DNA of 38,894 bases, taken from NCBI GenBank assembly GCA_017519975.1, contig JAFWRM010000012.1:1-38894 (forward strand), read 5' to 3'. This DNA is from Oscillospiraceae bacterium (lineage in GTDB: Bacteria; Bacillota; Clostridia; Oscillospirales; Oscillospiraceae). Made by a program: the position numbers and the translations under genes. This document shows, one piece after another, positions 23,495-36,419 of this stretch. Each line of letters begins with the position of its first letter. Positions within the stretch are counted from its first letter, which is position 1. The notes below the pieces were generated by a model. That model was not told the origin of the DNA and ran no database searches. It was given only the letters and a program-made list of their open reading frames with translations.

Positions 23495-23522
23495 GGCAGG
23501 GCGGACACCGGTCCGTCCTGCC
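23495..23522 (+). other. GC-rich hairpin between amt and asnB
   Basis: Bases 23495-23506 pair with 23511-23522 (12 pairs, one G-T) around a 4-base loop, in the longest gap (93 bases) of the rightward cluster. No T run follows, so it is more likely a processing or stability element than a full terminator. Confidence 0.45.
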
Positions 23523-23556
23523 TCCTGCTGAATCTGTGGATCGGAGGTTATGAGCT

Positions 23557-25140
23557 ATGTGCTCGGTTATGGGCTGCTGCGACGATGTTTTCGACCGGCA
23601 GCGTTTTGAGGAGGGATTCGATCGGACGGTCTCGAGGGGACCGGACGACAGCCGGATCGTGGATACCGGACACGGCATCCTGGCGTTTCACAGGCTGTCG
23701 ATCATGGGGCTGACGCCGGATGGCATGCAGCCCTTCGAACTTGACGGCAACTATGCCGTATGCAACGGAGAGCTGTACGGATTCGAAAAGCAGAGAGAGG
23801 AACTGAAGAAAAAGGGATACACGTTCCGCAGCGGCAGCGACTGCGAGATCATTCTTCCCATGTACCGGGAGTACGGGACGGACATGTTCGCGAGACTGGA
23901 CGCGGAGTTTGCCTGCATCATCTATGACGGTGAGACGGGGGAATATGTGGCGGCACGGGATCCCATCGGGATCCGCCCCTTGTATTACGGATATGACGAG
24001 CGGGACGCCATCCTGTTCGCCAGCGAGCCGAAGAACCTGGTGGGGCTGGTGAAGCGGATCCTGCCGTTTCCGCCCGGCCATTACTGGAAGGGAGGAAGAT
24101 TTGTCTGCTACCGGGACGTCTCCCTGCCTGAAACGGTCTGCCGGGACAGCCTGGAGACAGCCTGTGCAGCCATCCGCGAAAAACTCATTGACGGCGTGAA
24201 AAAGCGGCTCGTAGCCGACGCGAAAGTGGGATTCCTGCTGTCCGGCGGCCTGGACTCCTCCCTTGTGTGCGCCATTGCGGCGAGGGAGTGCGTCGAGCCG
24301 ATCCGCACGTTCGCCATCGGAATGAGCGAAGATCCCATCGATCTGAAGTACGCGCGGCAGGTCGCGGAGTTCATCGGATCCGACCACACGGAGATCACGA
24401 TGACGCCGGAGAACGTCCTTTCCTCCCTGGAGACGGTCATCGAACTGCTCGGGACCTACGACATCACCACGATCCGGGCCAGCATCGGCATGTATCTGGT
24501 GTGCCGCGCGATCCATGAGACGACGGACATCCGCGTTCTCCTGACGGGGGAGATCTCCGACGAACTGTTCGGATACAAGTACACGGACTTCGCTCCGTCC
24601 GCCGAAGCCTTTCAGAGAGAAGCGGAAAAGAGGATCCGCGAGCTGCATATGTACGACGTGCTCCGGGCGGACCGCTGCATCTCCGTCAACTCCCTGGAGG
24701 CACGGGTGCCTTTCGGCGACCTGGACTTCGCGGAGTACGTGATGAGCCTGGATCCGGAGATGAAGCTGAACCGCTACGGCAAGGGAAAGTATCTTCTCCG
24801 GCACGCCTTCGAGGGGCAAGGCTATCTGCCGGACAGCATCCTGTGGCGGGAGAAGGCGGCCTTCTCCGACGCCGTGGGGCATTCCATGGTGGACGATCTG
24901 AAGGCCCTTGCGGAGTCGAGATATACCAATGAGGAGTTCGAAACGCGGCGCATGCGGTACGATCACGCCCGTCCCTTCACGAAGGAGTCCCTCCTGTACC
25001 GGGAGATCTTCGAGAAGCACTATCCGGGACAGGCGGAGATGATCGCGGATTTCTGGATGCCCAACAGGGAGTGGGAGGGCTGCGACGTGGACGACCCGTC
25101 GGCGCGCGTGCTTTCCAACTACGGGGAGAGCGGAAAATAA
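23557..25140 (+). CDS. asnB: Asparagine synthetase, glutamine-hydrolysing
   Basis: The 527-residue protein has an N-terminal class II amidotransferase domain with Cys2 as nucleophile (MCSVMG), then RGPDDS, HRLSIMG and CNGELYG. A synthetase domain follows, with the ATP-binding PP-loop SGGLDSS at residues 229-235 and GEISDELFGY. It converts aspartate, glutamine and ATP to asparagine, glutamate and AMP. Cys2 must become N-terminal after Met removal, which fixes the ATG at 23557; GGAGG stands 11 bases upstream. It opens the run of glutamine-dependent enzymes. Confidence 0.93.
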   Translation: MCSVMGCCDDVFDRQRFEEGFDRTVSRGPDDSRIVDTGHGILAFHRLSIMGLTPDGMQPFELDGNYAVCNGELYGFEKQREELKKKGYTFRSGSDCEIILPMYREYGTDMFARLDAEFACIIYDGETGEYVAARDPIGIRPLYYGYDERDAILFASEPKNLVGLVKRILPFPPGHYWKGGRFVCYRDVSLPETVCRDSLETACAAIREKLIDGVKKRLVADAKVGFLLSGGLDSSLVCAIAARECVEPIRTFAIGMSEDPIDLKYARQVAEFIGSDHTEITMTPENVLSSLETVIELLGTYDITTIRASIGMYLVCRAIHETTDIRVLLTGEISDELFGYKYTDFAPSAEAFQREAEKRIRELHMYDVLRADRCISVNSLEARVPFGDLDFAEYVMSLDPEMKLNRYGKGKYLLRHAFEGQGYLPDSILWREKAAFSDAVGHSMVDDLKALAESRYTNEEFETRRMRYDHARPFTKESLLYREIFEKHYPGQAEMIADFWMPNREWEGCDVDDPSARVLSNYGESGK

Positions 25141-25167
25141 GAAAGAGGAAAGGCGGCGGAGGCCGAT

Positions 25168-26991
25168 ATGTGCGGAATCGTAGGATTCACCGGCGCGAGG
25201 AGCGCGGCACCGATCCTTCTGGACGGTCTGAAAAAACTGGAATACAGAGGCTATGACTCAGCAGGGATCGCGGTCATGGACGGACCCGCGATCTCCGTGG
25301 TCAAGGTTAAGGGGAGGATCGCCAGCCTTTGCGAGCGGACGGACGGCGGGCAGAACGTGTCCGGCGTGACGGGCATCGGCCACACCCGGTGGGCGACGCA
25401 CGGAGCCCCGACGGAGGAGAACGCCCATCCCCATCTGAGCAACGACGGCAGGTTTGCCGTCGTGCACAACGGGATCATCGAGAACTACGTTTCCCTGCGC
25501 GAGGAGCTGATGAGCGAAGGCTACCGTTTCGAGAGCGAGACGGATACCGAAGTGATCGTCCATCTGATCGAGAAATACTACCGCGGCAGCGTGAGGGAGG
25601 CTCTGGTGCGGACCGCGAACCGTCTGCAGGGTTCCTACGCTCTCGGCGTGATCTGCACCGAAGAGACCGGTAGGATCTACGCGGTCCGAGAGGCCAGCCC
25701 CCTGATCCTCGGGATCGGGGCGGGGGAGAACTACTTTGCGTCTGACGTGACGGCGCTCGTTCCTTACACCAGGAACGTGATCTATCTGGAAGACGGGGAG
25801 TTCGCGGAGCTGTCCGCGGAGTCCGTCCGGATCTTCGACTGCACCGGGCAGGAGGTGCGCCGGAAGGTCTCCCGCGTCATGTGGGACGTCCAGGCGGCGG
25901 AAAAGGGCGGATACGAGCACTTCATGCTCAAGGAGATCATGGAACAGCCCGCCGCGGTGAAGGCGACCATCGCCCCCCGGATCAGGAACGGAAGGATCGA
26001 GATCGAAGAGATCGGGGGGATCCTTTCCGGACTCGGGGATATCCGCAGCATTGTCATCACGGCCTGCGGGTCGGCCTATTATGCGGGCTGCGCCGGAAGA
26101 TATGCCCTGGAGAGGCTGAGCGGGATTCCCGTACGGACAGAACTGGCCAGCGAACTGAGATACAGCGATCCGCTGATCGACGGACACACGCTGGTGATCG
26201 TCATCTCCCAGTCGGGAGAGACGGCGGACACTATTGCCGCACTGAAGGAGTGCCGGGACAGGGGAGCCAGAACGCTGGCGGTCGTGAACGTGGTGGGCAG
26301 CACCGTGGCAAGGCTTGCCGACAGCACCGTATACACATGGGCAGGACCCGAGATCGCCGTCGCGACGACCAAGGGATACACCACGCAGGTAGCCGTCCTG
26401 TATCTTCTGGCGGTCTGTTTCGCGGACCGGCTGGGCCGCCTCCCGGAAGGGGAGAGCGGACCGGTCGAGAGCCTTCAGGCGCTGCCGCGCCGGATCCAGC
26501 AGGCCATCGACATGAATCCCGGCATTCCCGCCCTGGCGGGGAAATATCATGAGAGCCGCGCGCTGTTCTTCATCGGACGGAACACGGACTACGCGGCCGC
26601 GCTGGAGGGCGCGCTGAAGATGAAGGAAATCTCCTATCTTCACGCGGAGGCCTACGCCGCCGGGGAGCTCAAGCACGGGACGATCGCGCTGATCGAGGAG
26701 CATCAGCCGGTGATCGCGCTGTGCTGCAACCGGGCGCTCATGGAGAAGACGCTGAGCAACATCGTGGAGGTGAAGTCCCGGGGGGCGGAAGTCCTGGCGC
26801 TGACGTTCCGGAACAATCAGAAGATCCTGTCCGCGGCCGACGATCTGCTCTTCATCCCGGAGGTGGATCCGCTGTTCTCGGCGGCCGTGGAGATCGTGCC
26901 GCTGCAGCTGCTGGCGTATCATGTGGCCAGGGAGAACGGATGCGACATAGACAAACCGAAGAATCTGGCGAAATCCGTGACCGTCGAGTAG
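25168..26991 (+). CDS. glmS: Glutamine-fructose-6-phosphate aminotransferase
   Basis: The 607-residue protein starts MCGIVGF with the catalytic Cys2, has RWATHG and HNGIIEN in the amidotransferase half, two SIS domains (TACGSAYYAG at about residue 298, SQSGETADT), and ends NLAKSVTVE as GlmS proteins do. It makes glucosamine-6-phosphate, the first step of amino-sugar supply to peptidoglycan. Only 27 bases separate it from asnB, too few for the glmS ribozyme found upstream of this gene in many Bacillota. Control is therefore probably at operon level. A GGAGG-like site precedes the ATG. Confidence 0.96.
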   Translation: MCGIVGFTGARSAAPILLDGLKKLEYRGYDSAGIAVMDGPAISVVKVKGRIASLCERTDGGQNVSGVTGIGHTRWATHGAPTEENAHPHLSNDGRFAVVHNGIIENYVSLREELMSEGYRFESETDTEVIVHLIEKYYRGSVREALVRTANRLQGSYALGVICTEETGRIYAVREASPLILGIGAGENYFASDVTALVPYTRNVIYLEDGEFAELSAESVRIFDCTGQEVRRKVSRVMWDVQAAEKGGYEHFMLKEIMEQPAAVKATIAPRIRNGRIEIEEIGGILSGLGDIRSIVITACGSAYYAGCAGRYALERLSGIPVRTELASELRYSDPLIDGHTLVIVISQSGETADTIAALKECRDRGARTLAVVNVVGSTVARLADSTVYTWAGPEIAVATTKGYTTQVAVLYLLAVCFADRLGRLPEGESGPVESLQALPRRIQQAIDMNPGIPALAGKYHESRALFFIGRNTDYAAALEGALKMKEISYLHAEAYAAGELKHGTIALIEEHQPVIALCCNRALMEKTLSNIVEVKSRGAEVLALTFRNNQKILSAADDLLFIPEVDPLFSAAVEIVPLQLLAYHVARENGCDIDKPKNLAKSVTVE

Positions 26992-30056
<3,065 letters not shown>

Positions 30057-30068
30057 GGAGGTGACGGG

Positions 30069-31151
30069 ATGGGACAGAAGGAGAAAAAAGTGATCCTGGA
30101 GGACGGGCAGGAATACTGCGGACTGTCCTTTGGCGCGGATGAGGAGAGGGTGCTGGAGATCGTTTTCAACACCTCCATGGTCGGCTATCAGGAGATCCTG
30201 TCCGATCCGTCCTATACGGATCAGGCTGTCGTGATGACCTATCCGCTGATCGGCAATTACGGCATGGCGGCGGACGAGTATGAGACGGACCGCCCCTCCA
30301 TCGGAGCGCTTGTCGTGCGCGAATACAATGACGAACCGTCCGGCTCCCACAGCACGGAAACGCTCGAAGACGTGATGGTGAGATATGGGATCCCCGGCAT
30401 CTCCGAAGTGGACACACGGAAGCTGAACCGTTCCATCCGAGACCGGGGCAGCCGCCTTGCCCTGCTCACGGACGCTTCGACGCCGCTGGAGAAGGGGCTG
30501 GAGCTCCTGCGCCGGTACGAGCCTCCCCGGGACGCCGTGGATCGTGTCAGCTGTCGGTCGCCGTGGGAGGCGGGAGATCTCGATGCGCGTTTCCGCGTGG
30601 CAGCGATCGACTGCGGCATGAAGAAGAACATCGTGCGTGCTCTGACCGCCCGAGGGTGCCGGGTGACGGTGTTCCCCTGGAACACCTCTCCGGACGATAT
30701 CCGCGCCTCACGGCCGGACGGACTGCTGATCTCCAATGGCCCTGGAGATCCGGAGGACGTGCCGGAAACGGTCCGGACGGTCCGTGAAATGATAGGCGTC
30801 TGTCCGGTCTTCGGGATCTGCCTGGGCCATCAGATCCTGTCGCTGGCCTGCGGTGCCAGAACGTATAAGCTCAAGTTCGGTCACCGGGGAGGGAACCACC
30901 CGGTGCGGGATCTGGCGACAGGCAGGATCGAGATGACGTCACAGAACCACTCCTACGCCGTGAACGCGGACAGCCTGTCCGGCACGCCCCTGACCGTCAC
31001 CCACGTCAATCTTCTCGACGGCACGGTGGAGGGTGTGGCGTGTGTGCGGGAGCGGGCTTTCAGCGTGCAGTATCACCCGGAAAGCGCCCCTGGCCCGAGG
31101 GACAGCTTCCATCTGTTCGACCGGTTCATCCGGATGATGGAAGGAGGATAA
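30069..31151 (+). CDS. carA: Carbamoyl-phosphate synthase small subunit
   Basis: The 360-residue protein has the CarA N-terminal domain (LEDGQEYCGLSFG, FNTSMVGYQEIL) and a class I amidotransferase domain with Cys251 in GICLGHQ, plus QYHPE near the end. It hydrolyses glutamine and passes ammonia through a tunnel to CarB. A GAGGTGA-type ribosome binding site precedes the ATG. The stop TAA is two bases before the carB start. Confidence 0.96.
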   Translation: MGQKEKKVILEDGQEYCGLSFGADEERVLEIVFNTSMVGYQEILSDPSYTDQAVVMTYPLIGNYGMAADEYETDRPSIGALVVREYNDEPSGSHSTETLEDVMVRYGIPGISEVDTRKLNRSIRDRGSRLALLTDASTPLEKGLELLRRYEPPRDAVDRVSCRSPWEAGDLDARFRVAAIDCGMKKNIVRALTARGCRVTVFPWNTSPDDIRASRPDGLLISNGPGDPEDVPETVRTVREMIGVCPVFGICLGHQILSLACGARTYKLKFGHRGGNHPVRDLATGRIEMTSQNHSYAVNADSLSGTPLTVTHVNLLDGTVEGVACVRERAFSVQYHPESAPGPRDSFHLFDRFIRMMEGG

Positions 31152-31153
31152 GC

Positions 31154-34100
31154 ATGCCCAAAAGGACGGATATAAGGAAAATACTGGTGATCGGGTCCGG
31201 CCCCATCGTTATCGGACAGGCGGCGGAATTCGACTACGCGGGCACGCAGGCGTGTCTCGCGCTGAAAGAGGAGGGCTATGAGGTCGTCCTGTGCAACTCC
31301 AATCCGGCCACGATCATGACGGACAGCTCGATCGCCGACAGGGTCTATATGGAGCCGTTGACGCTGGAATACGTCGCGAAGGTCATCCGGCACGAGCGTC
31401 CGGATGCGATCCTGCCCGGCATCGGCGGGCAGACGGGCCTGAATCTGGCGGTCCAGCTGGAGAAGAAGGGGGTCCTGAACGAATGCCGGACGGAGCTGCT
31501 CGGCACCCGCAGCGCTTCGATCGAACAGGCAGAGGACAGGGAGAAGTTCAAGCGGCTGTGTGAGACGCTCGGAGAGCCCACGCTGCCCTCCGAGACGGCC
31601 GGATCCGTGGAGGAGGGGCTGGCCGCTGCGCAGCGGATCGGCTATCCCGTCGTGCTGCGGCCGGCCTTCACCCTCGGAGGCACGGGGGGAGGCTTCGCCG
31701 ACGGTCCGGAGGAACTGACGGCGCTGATGCGCGGCGCTCTGGAGCTCTCCCCCGTTCGCCAGGTGCTGGTGGAAAAGAGCGTCAGGGGCTACAAGGAGAT
31801 CGAATATGAGGTCATCCGCGACGCCGCCGATACGGCGATCACGGTCTGCAATATGGAGAACCTGGATCCCGTCGGCATCCACACGGGGGACTCCATCGTC
31901 GTCTGCCCGTCACAGACGCTGACCAACGGGGAGTACCAGATGCTGAGGGACAGCGCGCTGAAGATCATCCGGGCGCTGAAGATCGAGGGGGGATGCAACG
32001 TACAGTTCGCCCTGGATCCGCATTCGTCCGACTATTACCTGATCGAGGTGAATCCGCGCGTGTCCCGGTCTTCCGCGCTGGCCTCCAAGGCAAGCGGATA
32101 TCCGATCGCCCGTGTGTCCGCGAAGATCGGGATCGGGATGACGCTGGACGAGATCCGGCTGGCCAACACGCCGGCCTGCTTCGAGCCCGTCCTGGACTAC
32201 GTTGTGACCAAACTGCCGCGCTTTCCGTTCGACAAGTTTGAGGATGCGAACAACACCCTGTCCACGCAGATGAAGGCGACAGGGGAGGTGATGGCCGTCG
32301 GCAGGACGTTTGAGGAGAGCCTGCTCAAGGGGATCCGTTCTCTGGAGATCGGTGCGTCCCACATCCGGCTGAAAAAGTTCGACGGATGGCGGGTGCAGGA
32401 ACTGCTGGACTACATCCGAATCGGAACGGACGACCGTATTTTCGCGACGGCGGAGCTGTTCCGTCGTGGCTGTGATATCGAGGCCGTCGCTTTCGCGACG
32501 GGGATCGACCGGTTTTTCCTTCGGAAGATCCGAAAGATCACGGAGACGGAAAAAGAACTGAAACAGCGTCCGAATGATCCGGAATGGCTGTGGGAAGCCA
32601 AGAGGAAGGGTTTTTCCGATGCTGAGATCGCTCATCTCTGGGACAGAAGCGAGCAGGAGATATGGACAGCCCGGATGGATCACGGGATCCGACCGGTATA
32701 CAAGATGATCGATACGTGCGCGTCCGAATTCGACAGCTACGTTCCGTATTTTTACTCGACCTACGAAGAGGAGAACGAATCCGTCGTGTCCGACCGGCGG
32801 AAGATCGTCGTCCTCGGCTCGGGGCCGATCCGCATCGGACAAGGAGTGGAGTTTGACTATTCGACGGTGCACGCCGTGCAGACGATCCGGAACGCCGGAT
32901 TTGAAGCCATCATCATCAACAATAATCCGGAGACGGTCTCGACGGATTACACATGTTCGGATAAACTGTATTTTGAACCTCTCTGCGCGGAAGACGTGAT
33001 GAACGTCATCGCGCTGGAGCGGCCGGAAGGTGTAATAGCGACGCTGGGCGGACAGACGGCGATCAACCTGGCGCAGCCCCTCCGCGACCGCGGAGTGACC
33101 ATCATCGGAACGGACTGCGACGCGATCGACCGCGCGGAGAACAGAGACTCCTTTGAGAGGCTGCTGCTGGATCTGGATATCCCGCAGCCGGTCGGACGGG
33201 CGGTCACCAGCGTGGAAGAGGGAGTCAGGGCGGCGCGCGAGATCGGATACCCGGTCCTCGTGCGTCCGAGCTTCGTTCTCGGCGGACGCGCGATGCAGAT
33301 CGTGGCGAAGGAAGAATCCATGTGGGAGTATCTGCGCGCCGCGGTCGCCGTGGATGAGGACCGGCCGGTCCTCGTGGACAAATACGTCAGAGGCAAGGAA
33401 GTGGAAGTGGACGCGGTGTGCGACGGGCACAGCGTGTTCGTCCCCGGGATCATGGAGCTGGTGGAGAGAACGGGCGTCCATTCCGGAGACTCCATCAGCG
33501 TCTACCCTTCCGTCAGCCTTTCGGACAGCGTGAAGCAGACGATCCTGAACTATACCGAAAAACTCGGATTGGGCATCGGGATCGTGGGGCTTTTCAACAT
33601 CCAGTTCATCGTGGATAATAAGGAGAAGGTCTACGTCATTGAAGTGAATCCACGGTCGTCAAGAACGGTTCCGTTCCTTTCAAAGGCGACCGGCTTCAGT
33701 CTCGCGGACATGGGAACGCGCGCCATTCTCGGCGTGTCTCTCCGGGAGCAGGGGATCATGGAACGCTATCCCAGGGAGAAAAGCAGATACTACGTCAAGG
33801 TCCCGGCGTTCTCCTTCTCCAAACTTCGGGGGATGGACGCCTATCTGTCCCCGGAGATGAAATCGACCGGAGAGGGGATCGGGTATGACAGAAAGCTGCA
33901 CCGGGCGGTCTGCAAGGCCATGCTGGCCGCCGGCCTGAAGCTTCCCAATTACGGGACGGTGCTGGTCAGCGTCGCGGATGAGGACAAGGAAGAGACCGTT
34001 CCGCTGATCCGGCGCTTCTACAACATGGGATTCAACATCGAGGCGACGAGCCTGACCGGAGAAGTGCTGAGAGAGCACGGGATCCGTACGAGGATCCGGC

Positions 34101-34336
34101 GCAAGCCGAGCGAGGGCAGCGAAGAGGTGCTCGATTCCATCCGCGCCGGATATGTCAGCTACGTGATCAACACCCGGGCGGTCCTGTCCGGCGTCCACTA
34201 CGGAGACGGCGTGGCGATCCGCCGCGCGGCGGCGGCGAACAACATTACGATGCTGACGTCGCTGGATACGGTCCGGATGCTGCTTGACGTTCTGGAGGAA
34301 GTGACGTTCGGCGTATCTGCCATCGACGATGAGTGA
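31154..34336 (+). CDS. carB: Carbamoyl-phosphate synthase large subunit
   Basis: The 1060-residue protein has the two related halves of CarB: GSGPIVIGQAAEFDYAG in the first and GSGPIRIGQGVEFDYS in the second, each followed by an ATP-grasp domain. A C-terminal allosteric (MGS-like) domain follows. It makes carbamoyl phosphate for pyrimidines and arginine. AAGGAGG at the carA end precedes the ATG at 31154. The frame is open further upstream, but that part is carA in another frame. No pyrimidine-pathway gene or PyrR leader lies beside it. Confidence 0.96.
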   Translation: MPKRTDIRKILVIGSGPIVIGQAAEFDYAGTQACLALKEEGYEVVLCNSNPATIMTDSSIADRVYMEPLTLEYVAKVIRHERPDAILPGIGGQTGLNLAVQLEKKGVLNECRTELLGTRSASIEQAEDREKFKRLCETLGEPTLPSETAGSVEEGLAAAQRIGYPVVLRPAFTLGGTGGGFADGPEELTALMRGALELSPVRQVLVEKSVRGYKEIEYEVIRDAADTAITVCNMENLDPVGIHTGDSIVVCPSQTLTNGEYQMLRDSALKIIRALKIEGGCNVQFALDPHSSDYYLIEVNPRVSRSSALASKASGYPIARVSAKIGIGMTLDEIRLANTPACFEPVLDYVVTKLPRFPFDKFEDANNTLSTQMKATGEVMAVGRTFEESLLKGIRSLEIGASHIRLKKFDGWRVQELLDYIRIGTDDRIFATAELFRRGCDIEAVAFATGIDRFFLRKIRKITETEKELKQRPNDPEWLWEAKRKGFSDAEIAHLWDRSEQEIWTARMDHGIRPVYKMIDTCASEFDSYVPYFYSTYEEENESVVSDRRKIVVLGSGPIRIGQGVEFDYSTVHAVQTIRNAGFEAIIINNNPETVSTDYTCSDKLYFEPLCAEDVMNVIALERPEGVIATLGGQTAINLAQPLRDRGVTIIGTDCDAIDRAENRDSFERLLLDLDIPQPVGRAVTSVEEGVRAAREIGYPVLVRPSFVLGGRAMQIVAKEESMWEYLRAAVAVDEDRPVLVDKYVRGKEVEVDAVCDGHSVFVPGIMELVERTGVHSGDSISVYPSVSLSDSVKQTILNYTEKLGLGIGIVGLFNIQFIVDNKEKVYVIEVNPRSSRTVPFLSKATGFSLADMGTRAILGVSLREQGIMERYPREKSRYYVKVPAFSFSKLRGMDAYLSPEMKSTGEGIGYDRKLHRAVCKAMLAAGLKLPNYGTVLVSVADEDKEETVPLIRRFYNMGFNIEATSLTGEVLREHGIRTRIRRKPSEGSEEVLDSIRAGYVSYVINTRAVLSGVHYGDGVAIRRAAAANNITMLTSLDTVRMLLDVLEEVTFGVSAIDDE

Positions 34337-34350
34337 AAGGAGCTGAAGTC

Positions 34351-35142
34351 ATGCATTTTACGAAGATGCAGGGTCTGGGCAATGATTATCTTTACGTGTT
34401 CGGGGAGGTCCCGGATAATGTGGCGGAGCTGTCACGGAAGCTGTCCGACCGCCATTTCGGTGCAGGGTCGGACGGCATGATCTATATCAGCCCGTCCTCC
34501 GTCGCGGATTTCCGGATGCGGATCTTCAATGCCGACGGGAGCGAGGCGGCCATGTGCGGCAATGGGATCCGCTGCGTTGGAAAGTACGTCTACGACAAGG
34601 GATATACGGACAGGACGAGCCTGACCATTGAAACGATGTCCGGCATCCGGACGCTGGAAATGCAGGTCAGGAGCGGCCGGGTCAGAAGCGTGACGGTCGG
34701 CATGGGAGCCGTCAGCGTCAGAGAGGAACGGACGCTGAACGTCGACGGTCGGACGGTGACCGGCACACCGGTATCCGTGGGCAACCCCCATTTTGTGATC
34801 TTTGTCGACGATATCGAAAAGGCCCCGCTCTGCGAGCTGGGGCCCCGGATCGAAAAGCATGAGGCCTTTCCGGGCGGGATCAACGTGGAGTTCGTACAGG
34901 TGCTGGCGGAGAACCGGATCCGGATGCGGGTCTGGGAGCGGGGAAGCGGCGTGACGATGGCCTGCGGGACCGGGGCCTGCGCGAGCGCCGCGGCTGCAGT
35001 GAAGACCGGACGCTGCGGCGGAGACGGACCCGTGACCGTCGTGCTCGACGGAGGACGGCTGGAGATCGGTGTGCGGGAGGACGGAACGGTCGTGATGACC
35101 GGTCCTGCCGAAACCGTTTATGAAGGGGAGGTCGAACTGTGA
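34351..35142 (+). CDS. dapF: Diaminopimelate epimerase
   Basis: The 263-residue protein has the catalytic pair Cys69 (MCGNGIRC) and Cys205 (ACGTGACAS) and the N-terminal MQGLGNDYLY. It converts LL- to meso-diaminopimelate for lysine and peptidoglycan. AAAGGAGC lies before the ATG at 34351, 14 bases after the carB stop, so it probably continues the same transcript. Its stop overlaps the dapL start. Confidence 0.96.
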   Translation: MHFTKMQGLGNDYLYVFGEVPDNVAELSRKLSDRHFGAGSDGMIYISPSSVADFRMRIFNADGSEAAMCGNGIRCVGKYVYDKGYTDRTSLTIETMSGIRTLEMQVRSGRVRSVTVGMGAVSVREERTLNVDGRTVTGTPVSVGNPHFVIFVDDIEKAPLCELGPRIEKHEAFPGGINVEFVQVLAENRIRMRVWERGSGVTMACGTGACASAAAAVKTGRCGGDGPVTVVLDGGRLEIGVREDGTVVMTGPAETVYEGEVEL

Positions 35143-36332
35143 TCCGACCCAACATGCATTACGCGGATCTGAAGGATTCCTATCTCTTCTACAGGATCGC
35201 TCAGAAGACCGGAGCCTATCTGGTGGAACATCCGGACGCACATCTGTACCGGATGGGCATCGGAGACGTGACGCTGCCGCTGTGCGCGGCCGTTATCGAG
35301 GCCCTGCATGAGGCTGTGGACGATCAGGCGGACACGAAGCGCTTTCAGGGGTACCTGCCGGAATGCGGGGCGCCGTTCCTGCGGAAAATCATCGCGGAGC
35401 ATTACCGGAAGCGCGGGATCGCCCTGGCGGACGACGAGATCTTTGTTTCCAGCGGCGCAAGCGACGAACTGGGCGACATCCTCGATCTGTTCGATCGCGG
35501 CAGCAGTGCGCTGGTGATGGAACCCGCCTATCCCGCCTATGTGGACGCCAACGTGATGGCGGGAAGAAAGATCATCCGGCTTCCGTCGGATGAGGGCGAG
35601 GGGTTTCTTCCCGAACCGAGGGAAGAGGCAAAGGCGGATATCCTGTACATATGCTCTCCGAACAACCCGACGGGAGCGGCCTTTTCCCGGGAACAGCTCG
35701 GGCGGTGGGTCGATTTTGCCAACGCCAACGGGTCGGTCATCCTCTTCGACGCGGCCTATGAGGCGTTCATCGAGGACGATGGACTGCCGCGCAGCATCTT
35801 TGAGATCCGCGGCGCGGAGACCTGCGCGATCGAGATTTGCTCGCTTTCGAAGACGGCGGGCTTCACCGGAACGCGCCTCGGATACACGGTGATACCCAGG
35901 ACGCTGGAGCGGGGAGGCATGAATTTCAATGACATGTGGGTGCGTAACCGGACGACGAAGACGAACGGCGTATCCTATATCATCCAGAAAGGTGCAGCGG
36001 CCGTGTTTTCGGAGGAGGGGCAGGAGCAGATCCGGGCCAATATCCGGGTATACAAGGAAAACGCCCGCATACTGATGAACGCGCTGGATCGGCTCGGCAT
36101 CCGGTATTTCGGCGGGAGAAATTCGCCGTACCTGTGGATGAAATGCCCGGGCGGCATGGGGAGCTGGGAATTCTTCGACCTGCTCCTGAATGAGATACAG
36201 GTCGTGGGCACGCCAGGCGAGGGCTTCGGAGCATGCGGAGAGGGGTTCTTCCGCTTCTCTACCTTCGGAAGTCCCGAAGACACGGCGGAGGCGGCGCGGA
36301 GGATGACCGCCCTTCTGGCGGGAAGGGCGTGA
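35139..36332 (+). CDS. dapL: LL-diaminopimelate aminotransferase
   Basis: The 397-residue protein is a class I PLP aminotransferase with the DapL-type opening (N-x-x-Y-x-x-L-x-x-SYLF), CSPNNPTG, and the PLP Lys238 in SLSKTAGFTGTR. It makes LL-diaminopimelate from tetrahydrodipicolinate with glutamate as amino donor, bypassing DapD, DapC and DapE. The start is GTG at 35139, overlapping the dapF stop as GTGA, with GGGGAGG just upstream. Glutamate use links it metabolically to the nitrogen cluster before it. Confidence 0.93.
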   Translation: MIRPNMHYADLKDSYLFYRIAQKTGAYLVEHPDAHLYRMGIGDVTLPLCAAVIEALHEAVDDQADTKRFQGYLPECGAPFLRKIIAEHYRKRGIALADDEIFVSSGASDELGDILDLFDRGSSALVMEPAYPAYVDANVMAGRKIIRLPSDEGEGFLPEPREEAKADILYICSPNNPTGAAFSREQLGRWVDFANANGSVILFDAAYEAFIEDDGLPRSIFEIRGAETCAIEICSLSKTAGFTGTRLGYTVIPRTLERGGMNFNDMWVRNRTTKTNGVSYIIQKGAAAVFSEEGQEQIRANIRVYKENARILMNALDRLGIRYFGGRNSPYLWMKCPGGMGSWEFFDLLLNEIQVVGTPGEGFGACGEGFFRFSTFGSPEDTAEAARRMTALLAGRA

Positions 36333-36375
36333 CGCGCCTGCGCCGGGGAACACAGAAAATACGCAAGAATACGGA

Positions 36376-36408
36376 ACCCCCGGCCGGCTGGCCGGGGGTC
36401 CTTTGTTT
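36376..36408. terminator. Terminator between dapL and the convergent PFL gene
   Basis: ACCCCCGGCC (36376-36385) pairs perfectly with GGCCGGGGGT (36390-36399) around GGCT; CCTTTGTTT follows on the plus strand. On the minus strand the downstream T run is poor. Confidence 0.75.
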
Positions 36409-36419
36409 GCGTGATCCGT

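Noticed and set aside
25141-25167. A glmS ribozyme
   Set aside because: Only 27 bases separate asnB and glmS, too short for the ribozyme fold.
31040-31153. An upstream start for carB
   Set aside because: This stretch encodes the C-terminus of carA in another frame; AAGGAGG and the MPKRTD start give the normal CarB N-terminus.
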